This document shows, one piece after another, positions 1-5,858 of a stretch of 14,556 nucleotides of DNA; the stretch's first letter is position 1, and each line of letters opens with the position of its first letter. A model generated the notes under the pieces. The model did no database searches, was not told where the DNA came from, and was given only the letters and a program-made list of their open reading frames with translations. Both the position numbers and the translations under genes were made by a program. The stretch is from Actinomycetota bacterium (lineage in GTDB: Bacteria > Actinomycetota > Acidimicrobiia > Acidimicrobiales > Ilumatobacteraceae), in NCBI GenBank assembly GCA_005793785.1, contig SXPW01000136.1, positions 1 through 14,556 of the forward strand, written 5' to 3'.

Positions 1-20
1 CCGTCACCCGCTCTAGTGCT

Positions 21-53
21 CCGTAGGACCTTCACATGACGTGGGGTCCACGG
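21..53. terminator. imperfect hairpin downstream of the small-protein genes
   Basis: The arms CCGTAGGACC (21-30) and GGTCCACGG (45-53) pair over 9 bp with one bulged A and a 14-nt loop. It lies just past the stop of the minus-strand gene ending at 64, so it could end that operon. No T-tract follows on the minus strand, so a true intrinsic terminator is doubtful. The remainder of bases 1-63 shows no gene I can support. Confidence 0.25.
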
Positions 54-63
54 GGAAGAATCG

Positions 64-189
64 CTAGCGGTTGATTCCTCGTTCCCGGTCGGCGGCTTCG
101 CGCACGGTCATCATCGCAAAGAGGAATGCCCCGGTGCCGACGATGAAGAAGATGACGCAGCCGAAGCCGAAAATGGCGCCTTGGCTCAT
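64..189 (-). CDS. very small single-pass membrane protein (41 aa), hypothetical
   Basis: This short ORF starts at the ATG at 189. Residues 5-27 form one hydrophobic membrane segment (a run rich in F, I, V and G), followed by a charged tail with RE, DRERG and a final R, as expected for a cytosolic end. The start is chosen because the stop of the upstream gene (191-193) lies one nucleotide away, which suggests translational coupling. A longer in-frame start at 306 would add 39 residues of low-complexity sequence overlapping the upstream gene, and is less likely. I do not recognise the family. It is the last gene of the apparent fda run and could be a small accessory subunit, but function is unknown. 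Confidence 0.5.
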   Translation of the reverse strand: MSQGAIFGFGCVIFFIVGTGAFLFAMMTVREAADRERGINR

Positions 190-190
190 A

Positions 191-385
191 TCATCCGTTC
201 CGTCGTTGCGACGCCACGAGGAATGCACCGAGGGCCAGGATCGAGGGCACCCAAGTGCCGACGAAGATGCCGTTGAGTTTGTCATCGACCGAACCGTCGT
301 TGGCAAAGAACAGCCAGACGCTCATTGCGAGGCTGCCCGCCGCGGCGAGCAACGTGGTGATTTGCAGGATTTGGGTGGGTTTCAT
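191..385 (-). CDS. small two-pass membrane protein (64 aa), hypothetical
   Basis: The protein has two hydrophobic segments (about residues 8-27 and 39-58) joined by a short acidic loop with DGSVDD, and ends in a basic QRRNG tail. The tail suggests the C-terminus is cytosolic. It begins at an ATG 12 nt after the stop of the upstream 127-residue gene and ends one base before the next small gene, so the three look co-transcribed. Only a weak GAGAG purine stretch precedes the start. I do not recognise a named family. The hydrophobic pattern and tight spacing support a real gene. Confidence 0.6.
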   Translation of the reverse strand: MKPTQILQITTLLAAAGSLAMSVWLFFANDGSVDDKLNGIFVGTWVPSILALGAFLVASQRRNG

Positions 386-397
386 GGTTTCAGTCTC

Positions 398-781
398 TCA
401 CAGGTCGTCCAACCAAGCGGTGATTCCTTGCGGCGGCTGGGCGCACCAGTCAGCGGGCACTACGACGAGTGCGGGACGTGCTCGACGAGTTTCGACGACG
501 AGCACGTCCCGAGCAGGTGTGAGCCACACCCATGCCCAGCGACCCCGATGACCGATCCAACTGAACCAACCCATGGCCCGCTGTCGCGACAGGGCGGTGC
601 CGGCAATCTTCCAGCGAAGTCGTCGGCCGACTACTTCGGACGAACTCATCCACACTCCGACGATTTCCGTCGACGAGAAAAGGAACCGTCGCGGTGCGTA
701 GCACCCGAGCAATCTCGCAGCCGCCGACAACGTAATCTCACAACTCCCGTCCGGAGCGAACTCGACTTGCGAAATACCCAC
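398..781 (-). CDS. hypothetical protein, possible bacterial PH-like fold (127 aa)
   Basis: A soluble-looking protein of 127 residues starting at GTG 781, 14 nt after the fda stop. It alternates short beta-like stretches (CEITLSA, FLFSSTEIVGVWM, RLRWKIAGTAL, WAWVWLTP, DVLVVETRR, ALVVVP). The central GTALSRQRAMGWFSW element, then a Trp-rich strand and a 'vlvvet..rparvvv' strand, resemble small actinobacterial proteins predicted to have a PH-like fold. That assignment is inference from pattern only. No membrane segment or signal peptide is visible. No clear Shine-Dalgarno precedes the start, so translation may be coupled to fda. Its place between fda and two small membrane proteins gives no firm clue to function. 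Confidence 0.6.
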   Translation of the reverse strand: MGISQVEFAPDGSCEITLSAAARLLGCYAPRRFLFSSTEIVGVWMSSSEVVGRRLRWKIAGTALSRQRAMGWFSWIGHRGRWAWVWLTPARDVLVVETRRARPALVVVPADWCAQPPQGITAWLDDL

Positions 782-795
782 GACGATGCGTCGGG

Positions 796-1689
796 TCAGG
801 TGATCGACGCCGCATAAATGCCGGCGATGGTGCCATCCAACATGGCGTCGAACTCGGCATCGGACTGCTTAGCCGAGAGCCCCTCGGTGAGTGCCCGCGA
901 GAAGCTGGCGATCATGCCGTGGTTGTCACCCAGTTTCTGGTTGGCGACGCTGCGCGAATAGCCACCCGAGAGCGCGACGACGCGAAGCACGCTGGGATGC
1001 GCCACCAGATTCGCATAAAAGTTCGGGGTGTCGGGCAGCGTGAGTTTGAGCATTACCGGCTGGGTCGCGGGCTGCTTGTCGAGTTGTGCAACGAGGGCGT
1101 CCCTCAACAAGGCTTCGGCTTCGGCCTTGTTCGGGCTCTTGATATCGACTTCAGGTTCGATGATCGGAACGAGCCCGCGGCTGAGAATCCGGCGACCAAC
1201 CTCGAATTGCTGGTTCACCACTGCCGAGATCCCCTCGCGATTGGCAAGTTTGATGACCGAACGCATCTTGGTGCCGAAGATTCCCTTGTCAACCGCCCGG
1301 GCGAGCAGTACGTCGATGTCGGGCATCGGCTTCATCATCTGCACGCCATCCCGTTCGTCGGCGAGTCCCTTGTCCACCTTGAGGAACGGCAGGACTTGTT
1401 TCTTCTCCCACAGGTACGTGGCGCTCCCCAACCCGTCAATCTCGCGGTCCATGGTGCCCTCGAACAAGATCGCGCCGAGCACCCGATTGCCACCGAATGC
1501 GGGGCTCTTGATCATCCGCGTGCGCATGGCGTGAATGAGATCGAACATCTGGTCTTCGTTGGAGTATTCCGATTCCTTGATGCCGTACAACGACAGGGCC
1601 TTGGGGGTGCTACCACCGCTCTGGTCGAGTGCCGCGATGAATCCCTTGCCGTTGCGCATTCGATCAACCTGTTGCGCGTGAAGTGTCAT
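796..1689 (-). CDS. fda: class I fructose-bisphosphate aldolase
   Basis: Cleaves fructose 1,6-bisphosphate to dihydroxyacetone phosphate and glyceraldehyde 3-phosphate (and the reverse) in cytosolic glycolysis and gluconeogenesis, through a Schiff base and without metal. At 297 residues it matches the compact bacterial class I aldolase typified by staphylococcal Fda (about 296 aa). Visible landmarks are GKGFIAALDQSGGSTPKAL (14-32), YSNED (42-46), the MDRE segment (80-83), PFLKVDKGL (101-109), IIEPE with probable general acid/base E178, VMLKLTLP with the probable Schiff-base K215, VALSGGYSR (238-246) and ASFSRAL (261-267). The ATG at 1689 has a good Shine-Dalgarno (GAGGAG, six bases upstream). 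It heads a run of four minus-strand genes and is divergent from the SDR gene, with 35 nt between starts. The family call is firm. Confidence 0.96.
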   Translation of the reverse strand: MTLHAQQVDRMRNGKGFIAALDQSGGSTPKALSLYGIKESEYSNEDQMFDLIHAMRTRMIKSPAFGGNRVLGAILFEGTMDREIDGLGSATYLWEKKQVLPFLKVDKGLADERDGVQMMKPMPDIDVLLARAVDKGIFGTKMRSVIKLANREGISAVVNQQFEVGRRILSRGLVPIIEPEVDIKSPNKAEAEALLRDALVAQLDKQPATQPVMLKLTLPDTPNFYANLVAHPSVLRVVALSGGYSRSVANQKLGDNHGMIASFSRALTEGLSAKQSDAEFDAMLDGTIAGIYAASIT

Positions 1690-1708
1690 GGGATTCTCCT
1701 CACCTCGA

Positions 1709-1714
1709 AGAATA
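1709..1714 (-). promoter_or_regulatory. putative -10 element for fda (TATTCT)
   Basis: On the minus strand TATTCT lies 19 nt upstream of the fda ATG. A transcript starting about 7 nt downstream would carry a short leader containing the GAGGAG Shine-Dalgarno. It shares two bases with the plus-strand -10 element of the SDR gene. No convincing -35 was seen. Confidence 0.45.
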
Positions 1715-1718
1715 GTGT
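1713..1718 (+). promoter_or_regulatory. putative -10 element for the SDR-PTPS-folE operon (TAGTGT)
   Basis: TAGTGT fits the actinobacterial TANNNT -10 pattern and ends 6 nt before the GTG start at 1725, so the transcript would be leaderless. There is no Shine-Dalgarno before that GTG, which supports this reading. It overlaps the opposing fda -10 element at 1713-1714. Confidence 0.45.
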
Positions 1719-1724
1719 GAACGA

Positions 1725-2489
1725 GTGCTTGCGATCGTCACGGGTGCCTCGACGGGTATCGGCGCGGCGGTATCCCGCACGTTCGTCAAGGCTGGCCATA
1801 CGGTTGCCGGTATCGCACGCGATGGCGACAAACTCGGGGCCCTCCGACGCGCGCTCGGTGGACGTTTCGAACCTCATCCGTGCGATGTCACCGATTCCAC
1901 GATCTTCTCAGCAACCCTGCGCAAGATCGCCGACGAACATGGGCGAGTCGACCTCCTCGTGAACAATGCGGGCTCCGCCAAGGTCTTGTCGATAACCGAC
2001 ACCACCCCACAGGAATTCCGCGCCATGCACGACCTCAACGTGGTGGCCCCTGCCGTGGCGATTCACACGCTCTGGCCATCATTCTGCACGAACGGCGATG
2101 CGCGAATCGTCAACGTTTCGTCCTTGGCGCAACTCGACCCGTTCCCGGGATTCTTCGCATATGCGTCGTCGAAATCGGCACTCCACCTCCTGACGGTGGT
2201 GGCCAACTCCGAGGGCGAGCCTCACAGTATTCGGGCGTTCACCGTGGCGCCAGGTGTCGTCGATACACCGTTGCACCGCTCCCTGATGCCCGAGGGTCTC
2301 GCTCCAGTTGACGGGCTCAGTGCGTCACTGATGCCCGACGAAGTGGCATCCCGCATTCTCGACGTTGCAAACGGCAAGTTTGACGACCGTGCTGGTTGGG
2401 TGCTCGCTCTTCCAGCACCGGCTGCAGTGATGTCACTACGACGCTGGATCATCGAGCATCCGGGCGGCGGCGTAGAAATCGTCTCGTAG
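1725..2489 (+). CDS. short-chain dehydrogenase/reductase, candidate sepiapterin (pyruvoyl-tetrahydropterin) reductase
   Basis: A classical SDR of 254 residues. It has the nucleotide-binding TGASTGIG (6-13), the CDV element (53-55) after strand 3, NNAG (80-83), and the catalytic S133 in NVSS, Y146 and K150 in YASSK. APGVVDTP (175-182) is the usual PG motif after strand 6. It would reduce a carbonyl with NAD(P)H in the cytosol. SDRs cannot be assigned a substrate from motifs alone. However, it sits 14 nt upstream of a pyruvoyl-tetrahydropterin synthase, followed by GTP cyclohydrolase I. The missing step from 6-pyruvoyl-tetrahydropterin to tetrahydrobiopterin is done by an SDR (sepiapterin reductase) in known pathways, and its length matches (about 260 aa). 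The pterin substrate is therefore inferred from context. The GTG start is chosen because the Rossmann motif begins almost at once. Confidence 0.9.
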   Translation: MLAIVTGASTGIGAAVSRTFVKAGHTVAGIARDGDKLGALRRALGGRFEPHPCDVTDSTIFSATLRKIADEHGRVDLLVNNAGSAKVLSITDTTPQEFRAMHDLNVVAPAVAIHTLWPSFCTNGDARIVNVSSLAQLDPFPGFFAYASSKSALHLLTVVANSEGEPHSIRAFTVAPGVVDTPLHRSLMPEGLAPVDGLSASLMPDEVASRILDVANGKFDDRAGWVLALPAPAAVMSLRRWIIEHPGGGVEIVS

Positions 2490-2503
2490 CCTGAGTCGCG
2501 AAC

Positions 2504-2974
2504 ATGACCGAGGCAAGCGCACAGTCGGGCACACCGCACGTCGCCGTCTACCGACACGAACACTTCAATGCCGCGCACCGAATCCACAATCCTGCGCTCA
2601 GCGATGCCGAAAATGCGCGAATCTACGGAAAGTGCAACAACCCCAACTACCACGGACACAACTACGAATTGACGATTCGCGTCAGCGGACCGATCGACCC
2701 GGTGATTGGCTACGTGATGGATCTCGGCGAACTCTCCGCGCTCGTAAAGCAACACGTGCTCGACCGCCTCGACCACAAGAACCTGAACCTCGACGTTCCC
2801 GAGTTCGCCAACGTGAATCCGACGGCAGAGAACATCGCGGTGGTCATCCACTCGCTCCTGCGACGTCACGTTCCAACGAAGTTCGATCTCCACGTGATTC
2901 TCGGTGAGACGCCCCGCAATATCGTGCAATTCCCCGCCGACATCGTCCGCCACGGCACTCGACCGAATCCCTGA
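2504..2974 (+). CDS. 6-pyruvoyl-tetrahydropterin synthase
   Basis: Converts 7,8-dihydroneopterin triphosphate to 6-pyruvoyl-tetrahydropterin, releasing triphosphate; zinc-dependent and cytosolic. At 156 residues it carries the zinc histidines H25 (NAAHRIH), H50 and H52 (HGHNY), the catalytic Cys C44 in GKCNNPN, the D90/H91 pair in LDHKNLNLD, and E135 in GET near the pterin-binding end. The GKCNNPNxHGHNY arrangement, the IDPVIGYVMDL segment and LDHKNLNLDVPEFA all resemble the animal-type synthase more than E. coli QueD (6-carboxytetrahydropterin synthase), which has a shorter CxxxHGH region. No queC, queE or queF is nearby, so a queuosine role is less likely, though not excluded. It lies 14 nt after the SDR and 30 nt before folE, in one apparent operon. 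Confidence 0.93.
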   Translation: MTEASAQSGTPHVAVYRHEHFNAAHRIHNPALSDAENARIYGKCNNPNYHGHNYELTIRVSGPIDPVIGYVMDLGELSALVKQHVLDRLDHKNLNLDVPEFANVNPTAENIAVVIHSLLRRHVPTKFDLHVILGETPRNIVQFPADIVRHGTRPNP

Positions 2975-3004
2975 TTCCCCTTCCATCACGAGAGGACACC
3001 GACC

Positions 3005-3601
3005 ATGGCATACAAGAAGATCGAAACGTACGACGAGGCGACGACTCGCGACCTCGCAACGGCCTACCGCGAAGTAATTGGTCTCATCGGTGAGGACCCC
3101 AATCGCGAAGGACTCCTGAAGACACCGGAACGTATCGCCAAGGCGATGCAATTCCTCACGCAGGGACAAGGACACGACCCGGTGGAGGTCATTCGTGGAG
3201 CAATCTTCACCGAGAGTGTGCAGGAAATGGTGATCGTGAAGGACGTCGAGATGTACAGCCTGTGTGAGCATCACATGATTCCCTTCTTCGGGAAGGCCCA
3301 CGTGGCCTACATTCCCAACGGCTACATCACCGGACTTTCCAAGGTGGCTCGAGTCGTCGACATCTGCGCGCGGAGGCTGCAGGTACAGGAGCGACTTACC
3401 ACGCAGATCCGCGATGCGTTTCAGGAGGCGTTGAGTCCACTCGGCGTTGCAGTGGTGATCGAGGCAAAGCACCTCTGCATGATGATGCGCGGCGTCGAGA
3501 AGCAGAACTCCGTCACGACGACATCGGCATTCTGCGGGGCCTTCGAACACGAGCCAACACGCAGCGAGTTCTTGAGACTTCTCAGTAGCAGCCTGTCGTA
3601 A
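3005..3601 (+). CDS. folE: GTP cyclohydrolase I
   Basis: Opens and rearranges GTP to 7,8-dihydroneopterin triphosphate plus formate, the first step of folate and tetrahydrobiopterin synthesis; a homodecameric cytosolic zinc enzyme. The 198-residue protein shows EDPNREGLLKTPERIAKAM (30-48), the SLCEHHMIPFFGKAHVAYIP block (85-104) with zinc ligands C87 and H90, GLSKVARVVD (110-119), RLQVQERLT (124-132) and CMMMRGVEKQNS (158-169) with the third ligand C158. H89 and H156 match the catalytic histidines of E. coli FolE. A Shine-Dalgarno (GAGAGGA) lies 8 nt before the ATG. It is the third gene of the pterin operon, so its product would feed the synthase directly. It may also serve folate synthesis, as no other folate gene is visible here. 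Confidence 0.97.
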   Translation: MAYKKIETYDEATTRDLATAYREVIGLIGEDPNREGLLKTPERIAKAMQFLTQGQGHDPVEVIRGAIFTESVQEMVIVKDVEMYSLCEHHMIPFFGKAHVAYIPNGYITGLSKVARVVDICARRLQVQERLTTQIRDAFQEALSPLGVAVVIEAKHLCMMMRGVEKQNSVTTTSAFCGAFEHEPTRSEFLRLLSSSLS

Positions 3602-3605
3602 CGAT

Positions 3606-3623
3606 CGTCGGGCAGAGCCGACG
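3606..3623. terminator. short hairpin between convergent genes
   Basis: CGTCGG (3606-3611) and CCGACG (3618-3623) form a 6-bp GC-rich stem with a 6-nt loop, in the 27-nt gap between the folE stop and the FMN reductase stop. The position suits a bidirectional terminator, but the stem is short and no U-tract follows. Confidence 0.3.
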
Positions 3624-3628
3624 CAGGA

Positions 3629-4150
3629 TCACGCGGCGAGTTCACCTGCCAGCGACGACAATCGTTGCATCACGGATGCTTCGATGGAACCGTCGTCCCC
3701 GATCACGGTATTTACTTTGGGAATCAACAACTCCGGCCCGATGAGCGTGGCCCCGAACAACGGAATCATGTTGCGGAGATACTCGACCGAGGCCTTCCCG
3801 CCGCGATCGCCCGGTGAACAACCAAAGACGCCGATGCGACGGCCGATGAGACAGTGTTTCGCGAACGGCCGCGACGCCCAGTCGATGACGTTCTTCAGGC
3901 CGCCGGGCACGTTGTAGTTGTATTCGGGTGTCCCGATGAGTACGGCGTGCGATTCACCGAGTTCCCGTCGCAGGTCGGCGACGCTCTGCGGTGGCGTCGC
4001 CGTATCCAAATCGCCGTCATACGTGGGGAGCGCACGCACATAGTCGCGCATCACGAAGTTGGGGTATTGGTTCACGATTGCCCGACAAAGTGCGGAGGTG
4101 AACGACCCGGCTCGCAGACTTCCCGAGATGACGATGACCGTGCCTGCCAC
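3629..4150 (-). CDS. NAD(P)H-dependent FMN reductase family oxidoreductase
   Basis: A flavodoxin-fold reductase of 173 residues that binds FMN and uses NAD(P)H, reducing free flavin, quinones or other acceptors in the cytosol. The phosphate-binding loop is GSLRAGSFTS (10-19), after the first beta strand. The family hallmark PEYNYNVPGGLKNVIDW is at 75-91, and a conserved FGCSPGDRGG segment contacts flavin in relatives. The GTG at 4150 is chosen because it places the first strand at the N-terminus. It also lies 8 nt after TAGGGT, a possible leaderless promoter. An ATG at 4228 would add 26 residues unlike the family and overlap the upstream gene. It is the third minus-strand gene after the transporter and the DUF1634-like protein, 61 nt away, so it may be transcribed with them or separately. 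The substrate is unknown. Confidence 0.9.
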   Translation of the reverse strand: MAGTVIVISGSLRAGSFTSALCRAIVNQYPNFVMRDYVRALPTYDGDLDTATPPQSVADLRRELGESHAVLIGTPEYNYNVPGGLKNVIDWASRPFAKHCLIGRRIGVFGCSPGDRGGKASVEYLRNMIPLFGATLIGPELLIPKVNTVIGDDGSIEASVMQRLSSLAGELAA

Positions 4151-4158
4151 GGGAGGCG

Positions 4159-4164
4159 ACCCTA
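4159..4164 (-). promoter_or_regulatory. putative -10 element (TAGGGT) for the FMN reductase
   Basis: On the minus strand TAGGGT ends 8 nt before the GTG at 4150, the same layout as other candidate leaderless promoters in this window. An AAGGAG overlapping its upstream edge is 15 nt from the GTG, too far for a normal ribosome site. Confidence 0.35.
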
Positions 4165-4211
4165 TCTCCTTCGTTCGTCCGACCAGTATCGGGCGTGTAT
4201 TGGCGCGCTCA

Positions 4212-4466
4212 TCAGCGCAGGAGTGCAACCACTCCGACGCCGAACAGCGTCAAGACGAGGAGCCCACCGGCTGCAGCGGCAAAACGTCGGTCACCATCGC
4301 GTGACCATTGCATCGCCAGAGCGCCGACTCGAAGGATCGGAAGTCCCCCCAGGAGGAGCAGTGCCGCAGAATCCAGCCATTCTCCGGTATCACCTCGCAT
4401 CATCACCCCGAGTGCGGCAGCGACCGTTGCCGCGACGATGAGCCGCGTCGTCCATTGTCGAATCAT
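4212..4466 (-). CDS. small membrane protein, DUF1634-like
   Basis: This 84-residue protein has three hydrophobic segments (about 7-22, 31-53 and 63-82). The middle segment, with LLLLGGLPILRVGALAMQW, and the following DGDRRF loop resemble the 'LLGLLVLVLTPVLRV...DR' core of DUF1634 proteins. That family is often encoded beside TSUP transporters, as here. It is somewhat shorter than usual. Its ATG overlaps the TGA of the upstream TSUP gene (ATGA), so translation is almost certainly coupled. The context suggests an accessory subunit of the transporter; no biochemical role is known to me. The family assignment is from pattern memory. Confidence 0.75.
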   Translation of the reverse strand: MIRQWTTRLIVAATVAAALGVMMRGDTGEWLDSAALLLLGGLPILRVGALAMQWSRDGDRRFAAAAGGLLVLTLFGVGVVALLR

Positions 4467-5305
4467 GCCCGGATCACCAAGACCGTGGCCACTACCACCA
4501 GCATCAGGGCGGTAGCTCGCCGCACCACCGGCGGAGACATCCGTCGTTGGAGCATCGAACCCATGGTTCCACCCGCCACTGCGCCGATGACGACGAGCGC
4601 ACCATCCGATACCACGACTCTCCCATCCATCGCCATCAACAGGAGTGCCGTCGACGCGGTGATTCCGATGGTGAAGGTACTGGTGGCGGCGGCAACCTTC
4701 GCCGGCAGTTTCATGAGTTCACTCGACAGTGGGGTTTTGAGAAATCCCCCACCGACACCCGCGAGACCGGTGACGAATCCTGCGACCGACATCGTGACGA
4801 CGCCGAGGATCATCCGCGTCGGCGCATACGGAACCGCCGCATCGTTGAGTCGGTAGACACCCGAAAGCGATCCGTGGTGTTCGCCGATCGACTCCGCTCC
4901 GAGCGAGGCATCCGGTTTCCAGCGGACACCCTTGCGAATGGCGCTCCCTGCTGCGGCCACTACGGCGAGCGCGGCCAGCACGTAGGACATCAGCCGATCG
5001 GTGAATTGACCCGCGAGCAGAACACCGACGATTGCTCCCGACGTCGCCCCCAATTCCGTGACGACGGCGAATCGATGATTGACCGCGCCGTCCTGTAGTT
5101 GGGTCCTGCCTGCGGCAATGGAACCAGCAATCACGCTCACCAATCCGAGCGGTGCCGCTTGAGCGATGGTCATGTCGCCGAACGACAAGAGGGGCACGAG
5201 CAGAATTGCCCCTCCGAGTCCGCCGATTGCTCCGAGACTCGATGTCATGAATGCGAGTGCGATGATCAACACATCACGCCATGAACCACCCACTGGAGCG
5301 AGCAT
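4463..5305 (-). CDS. TSUP-family (TauE/SafE) membrane transporter
   Basis: An integral membrane protein of 280 residues with two homologous halves, each opening with a glycine-rich signature: GAIGGLGGAILLVPLL (25-40) and GLAGVGGGFLKTPL (180-193). Eight or so hydrophobic segments are visible. TSUP proteins move organosulfur anions, sulfite, sulfoacetate or similar anions across the inner membrane; the substrate here cannot be read from sequence. The reading frame stays open upstream to 5770, but that extension is rich in C, H and R and lies antisense to the DUF4395 gene, so the ATG at 5305 is preferred. It is coupled to the DUF1634-like gene by an ATGA overlap and is divergent from the DUF4395 gene with 12 nt between starts. 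No clear promoter or Shine-Dalgarno is visible for it. Confidence 0.9.
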   Translation of the reverse strand: MLAPVGGSWRDVLIIALAFMTSSLGAIGGLGGAILLVPLLSFGDMTIAQAAPLGLVSVIAGSIAAGRTQLQDGAVNHRFAVVTELGATSGAIVGVLLAGQFTDRLMSYVLAALAVVAAAGSAIRKGVRWKPDASLGAESIGEHHGSLSGVYRLNDAAVPYAPTRMILGVVTMSVAGFVTGLAGVGGGFLKTPLSSELMKLPAKVAAATSTFTIGITASTALLLMAMDGRVVVSDGALVVIGAVAGGTMGSMLQRRMSPPVVRRATALMLVVVATVLVIRA

Positions 5306-5310
5306 AGAGT
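5305..5310 (+). promoter_or_regulatory. putative -10 element (TAGAGT) for the DUF4395 gene
   Basis: TAGAGT ends 7 nt before the GTG at 5318, matching the TANNNT pattern of leaderless starts. It overlaps the start codon of the divergent transporter by one base, so any -35 region would lie inside the transporter gene. Confidence 0.4.
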
Positions 5311-5317
5311 CAATGAG

Positions 5318-5809
5318 GTGAAGAATCCGTTTCCCTTTCCGCATCCCGTCAACGAAACATCGGCTCGACTCGTCGCCGGCGGTGTGGTGTTGATGAGCAT
5401 TTCGTTTGCGTCGACCGGGGCGGCATGGTTGCTCATTCCACTCACCTACGGCTTCCTTGCCCGCGTGACGACGGGCCCGACGTTCAGTCCGCTTGGTCAG
5501 TTGGCAACTCGAGTAGTTACTCCTCGAATTCGGGCGAAACATCGGCTCGTTGCAGGCCCGCCCAAGCGCTTCGCGCAGTTCGTCGGCTTGATCTTCTCGG
5601 GGACGGCAAGCGTGTTGTGGATTCTCGACCTCGGTACGGCCTCCCGGGTGGTTGCCGCATTGCTGGCGTGCGCAGCATTGCTCGAGTCGGTGTTTGCGGT
5701 GTGCCTCGGATGCATCATGTTCGGTTGGCTGATTCGATGGGGCGTCGTGCCCGATCGAGTGTGCGAACAATGCAGCAACCTGAATCTCGAATCTGCCGTC
5801 AACTCGTAA
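5318..5809 (+). CDS. DUF4395 integral membrane protein
   Basis: A 163-residue membrane protein with the full DUF4395 pattern: an N-terminal PVNETSARLVA segment (10-20), a first membrane segment (about 21-45), LARVTTGPTFSPLGQLA (47-63), GPPKRFAQFVGLIFSG (80-95), two further hydrophobic segments, and the conserved CLGC (C129, C132) near the last. A second pair, CEQC (C149, C152), follows at the C-terminal tail and may make a redox or metal site with the first. DUF4395 genes often neighbour thioredoxin or sulfurtransferase genes; here the neighbours are a TSUP transporter and flavin enzymes, which loosely supports a sulfur or redox role. The function is not established. The GTG start fits the leaderless promoter spacing. 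Confidence 0.88.
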   Translation: MKNPFPFPHPVNETSARLVAGGVVLMSISFASTGAAWLLIPLTYGFLARVTTGPTFSPLGQLATRVVTPRIRAKHRLVAGPPKRFAQFVGLIFSGTASVLWILDLGTASRVVAALLACAALLESVFAVCLGCIMFGWLIRWGVVPDRVCEQCSNLNLESAVNS

Positions 5810-5843
5810 CGAACGTTCCGAGGCGGTACCGATTTCGAGGTCC

Positions 5844-5849
5844 TAGCGT
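5844..5849 (+). promoter_or_regulatory. putative -10 element (TAGCGT) for the FAD/NAD(P)-binding gene
   Basis: TAGCGT ends 9 nt before the ATG at 5859. A GGAG at 5851-5854 lies only 4 nt from the ATG, so the start could be leaderless or use this close-set ribosome site. Confidence 0.35.
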
Positions 5850-5858
5850 CGGAGTTCC

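Noticed and set aside
71..817. 248-codon open frame on the plus strand
   Set aside because: It is antisense to three minus-strand genes with better spacing and membrane patterns; its translation is R/S/H/P-rich low-quality sequence with no motif.
919..1962. 347-codon open frame on the plus strand across fda
   Set aside because: Fully antisense to the clearly recognised aldolase and overlapping the SDR; a codon-bias shadow.
2504..2974. Assignment as QueD (queuosine pathway)
   Set aside because: The GKCNNPNxHGHNY and LDHKNLNLD motifs and the folE plus SDR context fit pyruvoyl-tetrahydropterin synthase better; kept as an alternative only.
2222..3550. 442-codon open frame on the minus strand across the pterin genes
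   Set aside because: Antisense to PTPS and folE, both with full catalytic motifs; the translation is rich in H, V, R and D with no domain.
5306..5770. N-terminal extension of the TSUP transporter frame
   Set aside because: About 155 extra residues of C/H/R-rich sequence, antisense to the DUF4395 gene; TSUP proteins start close to their first membrane segment.
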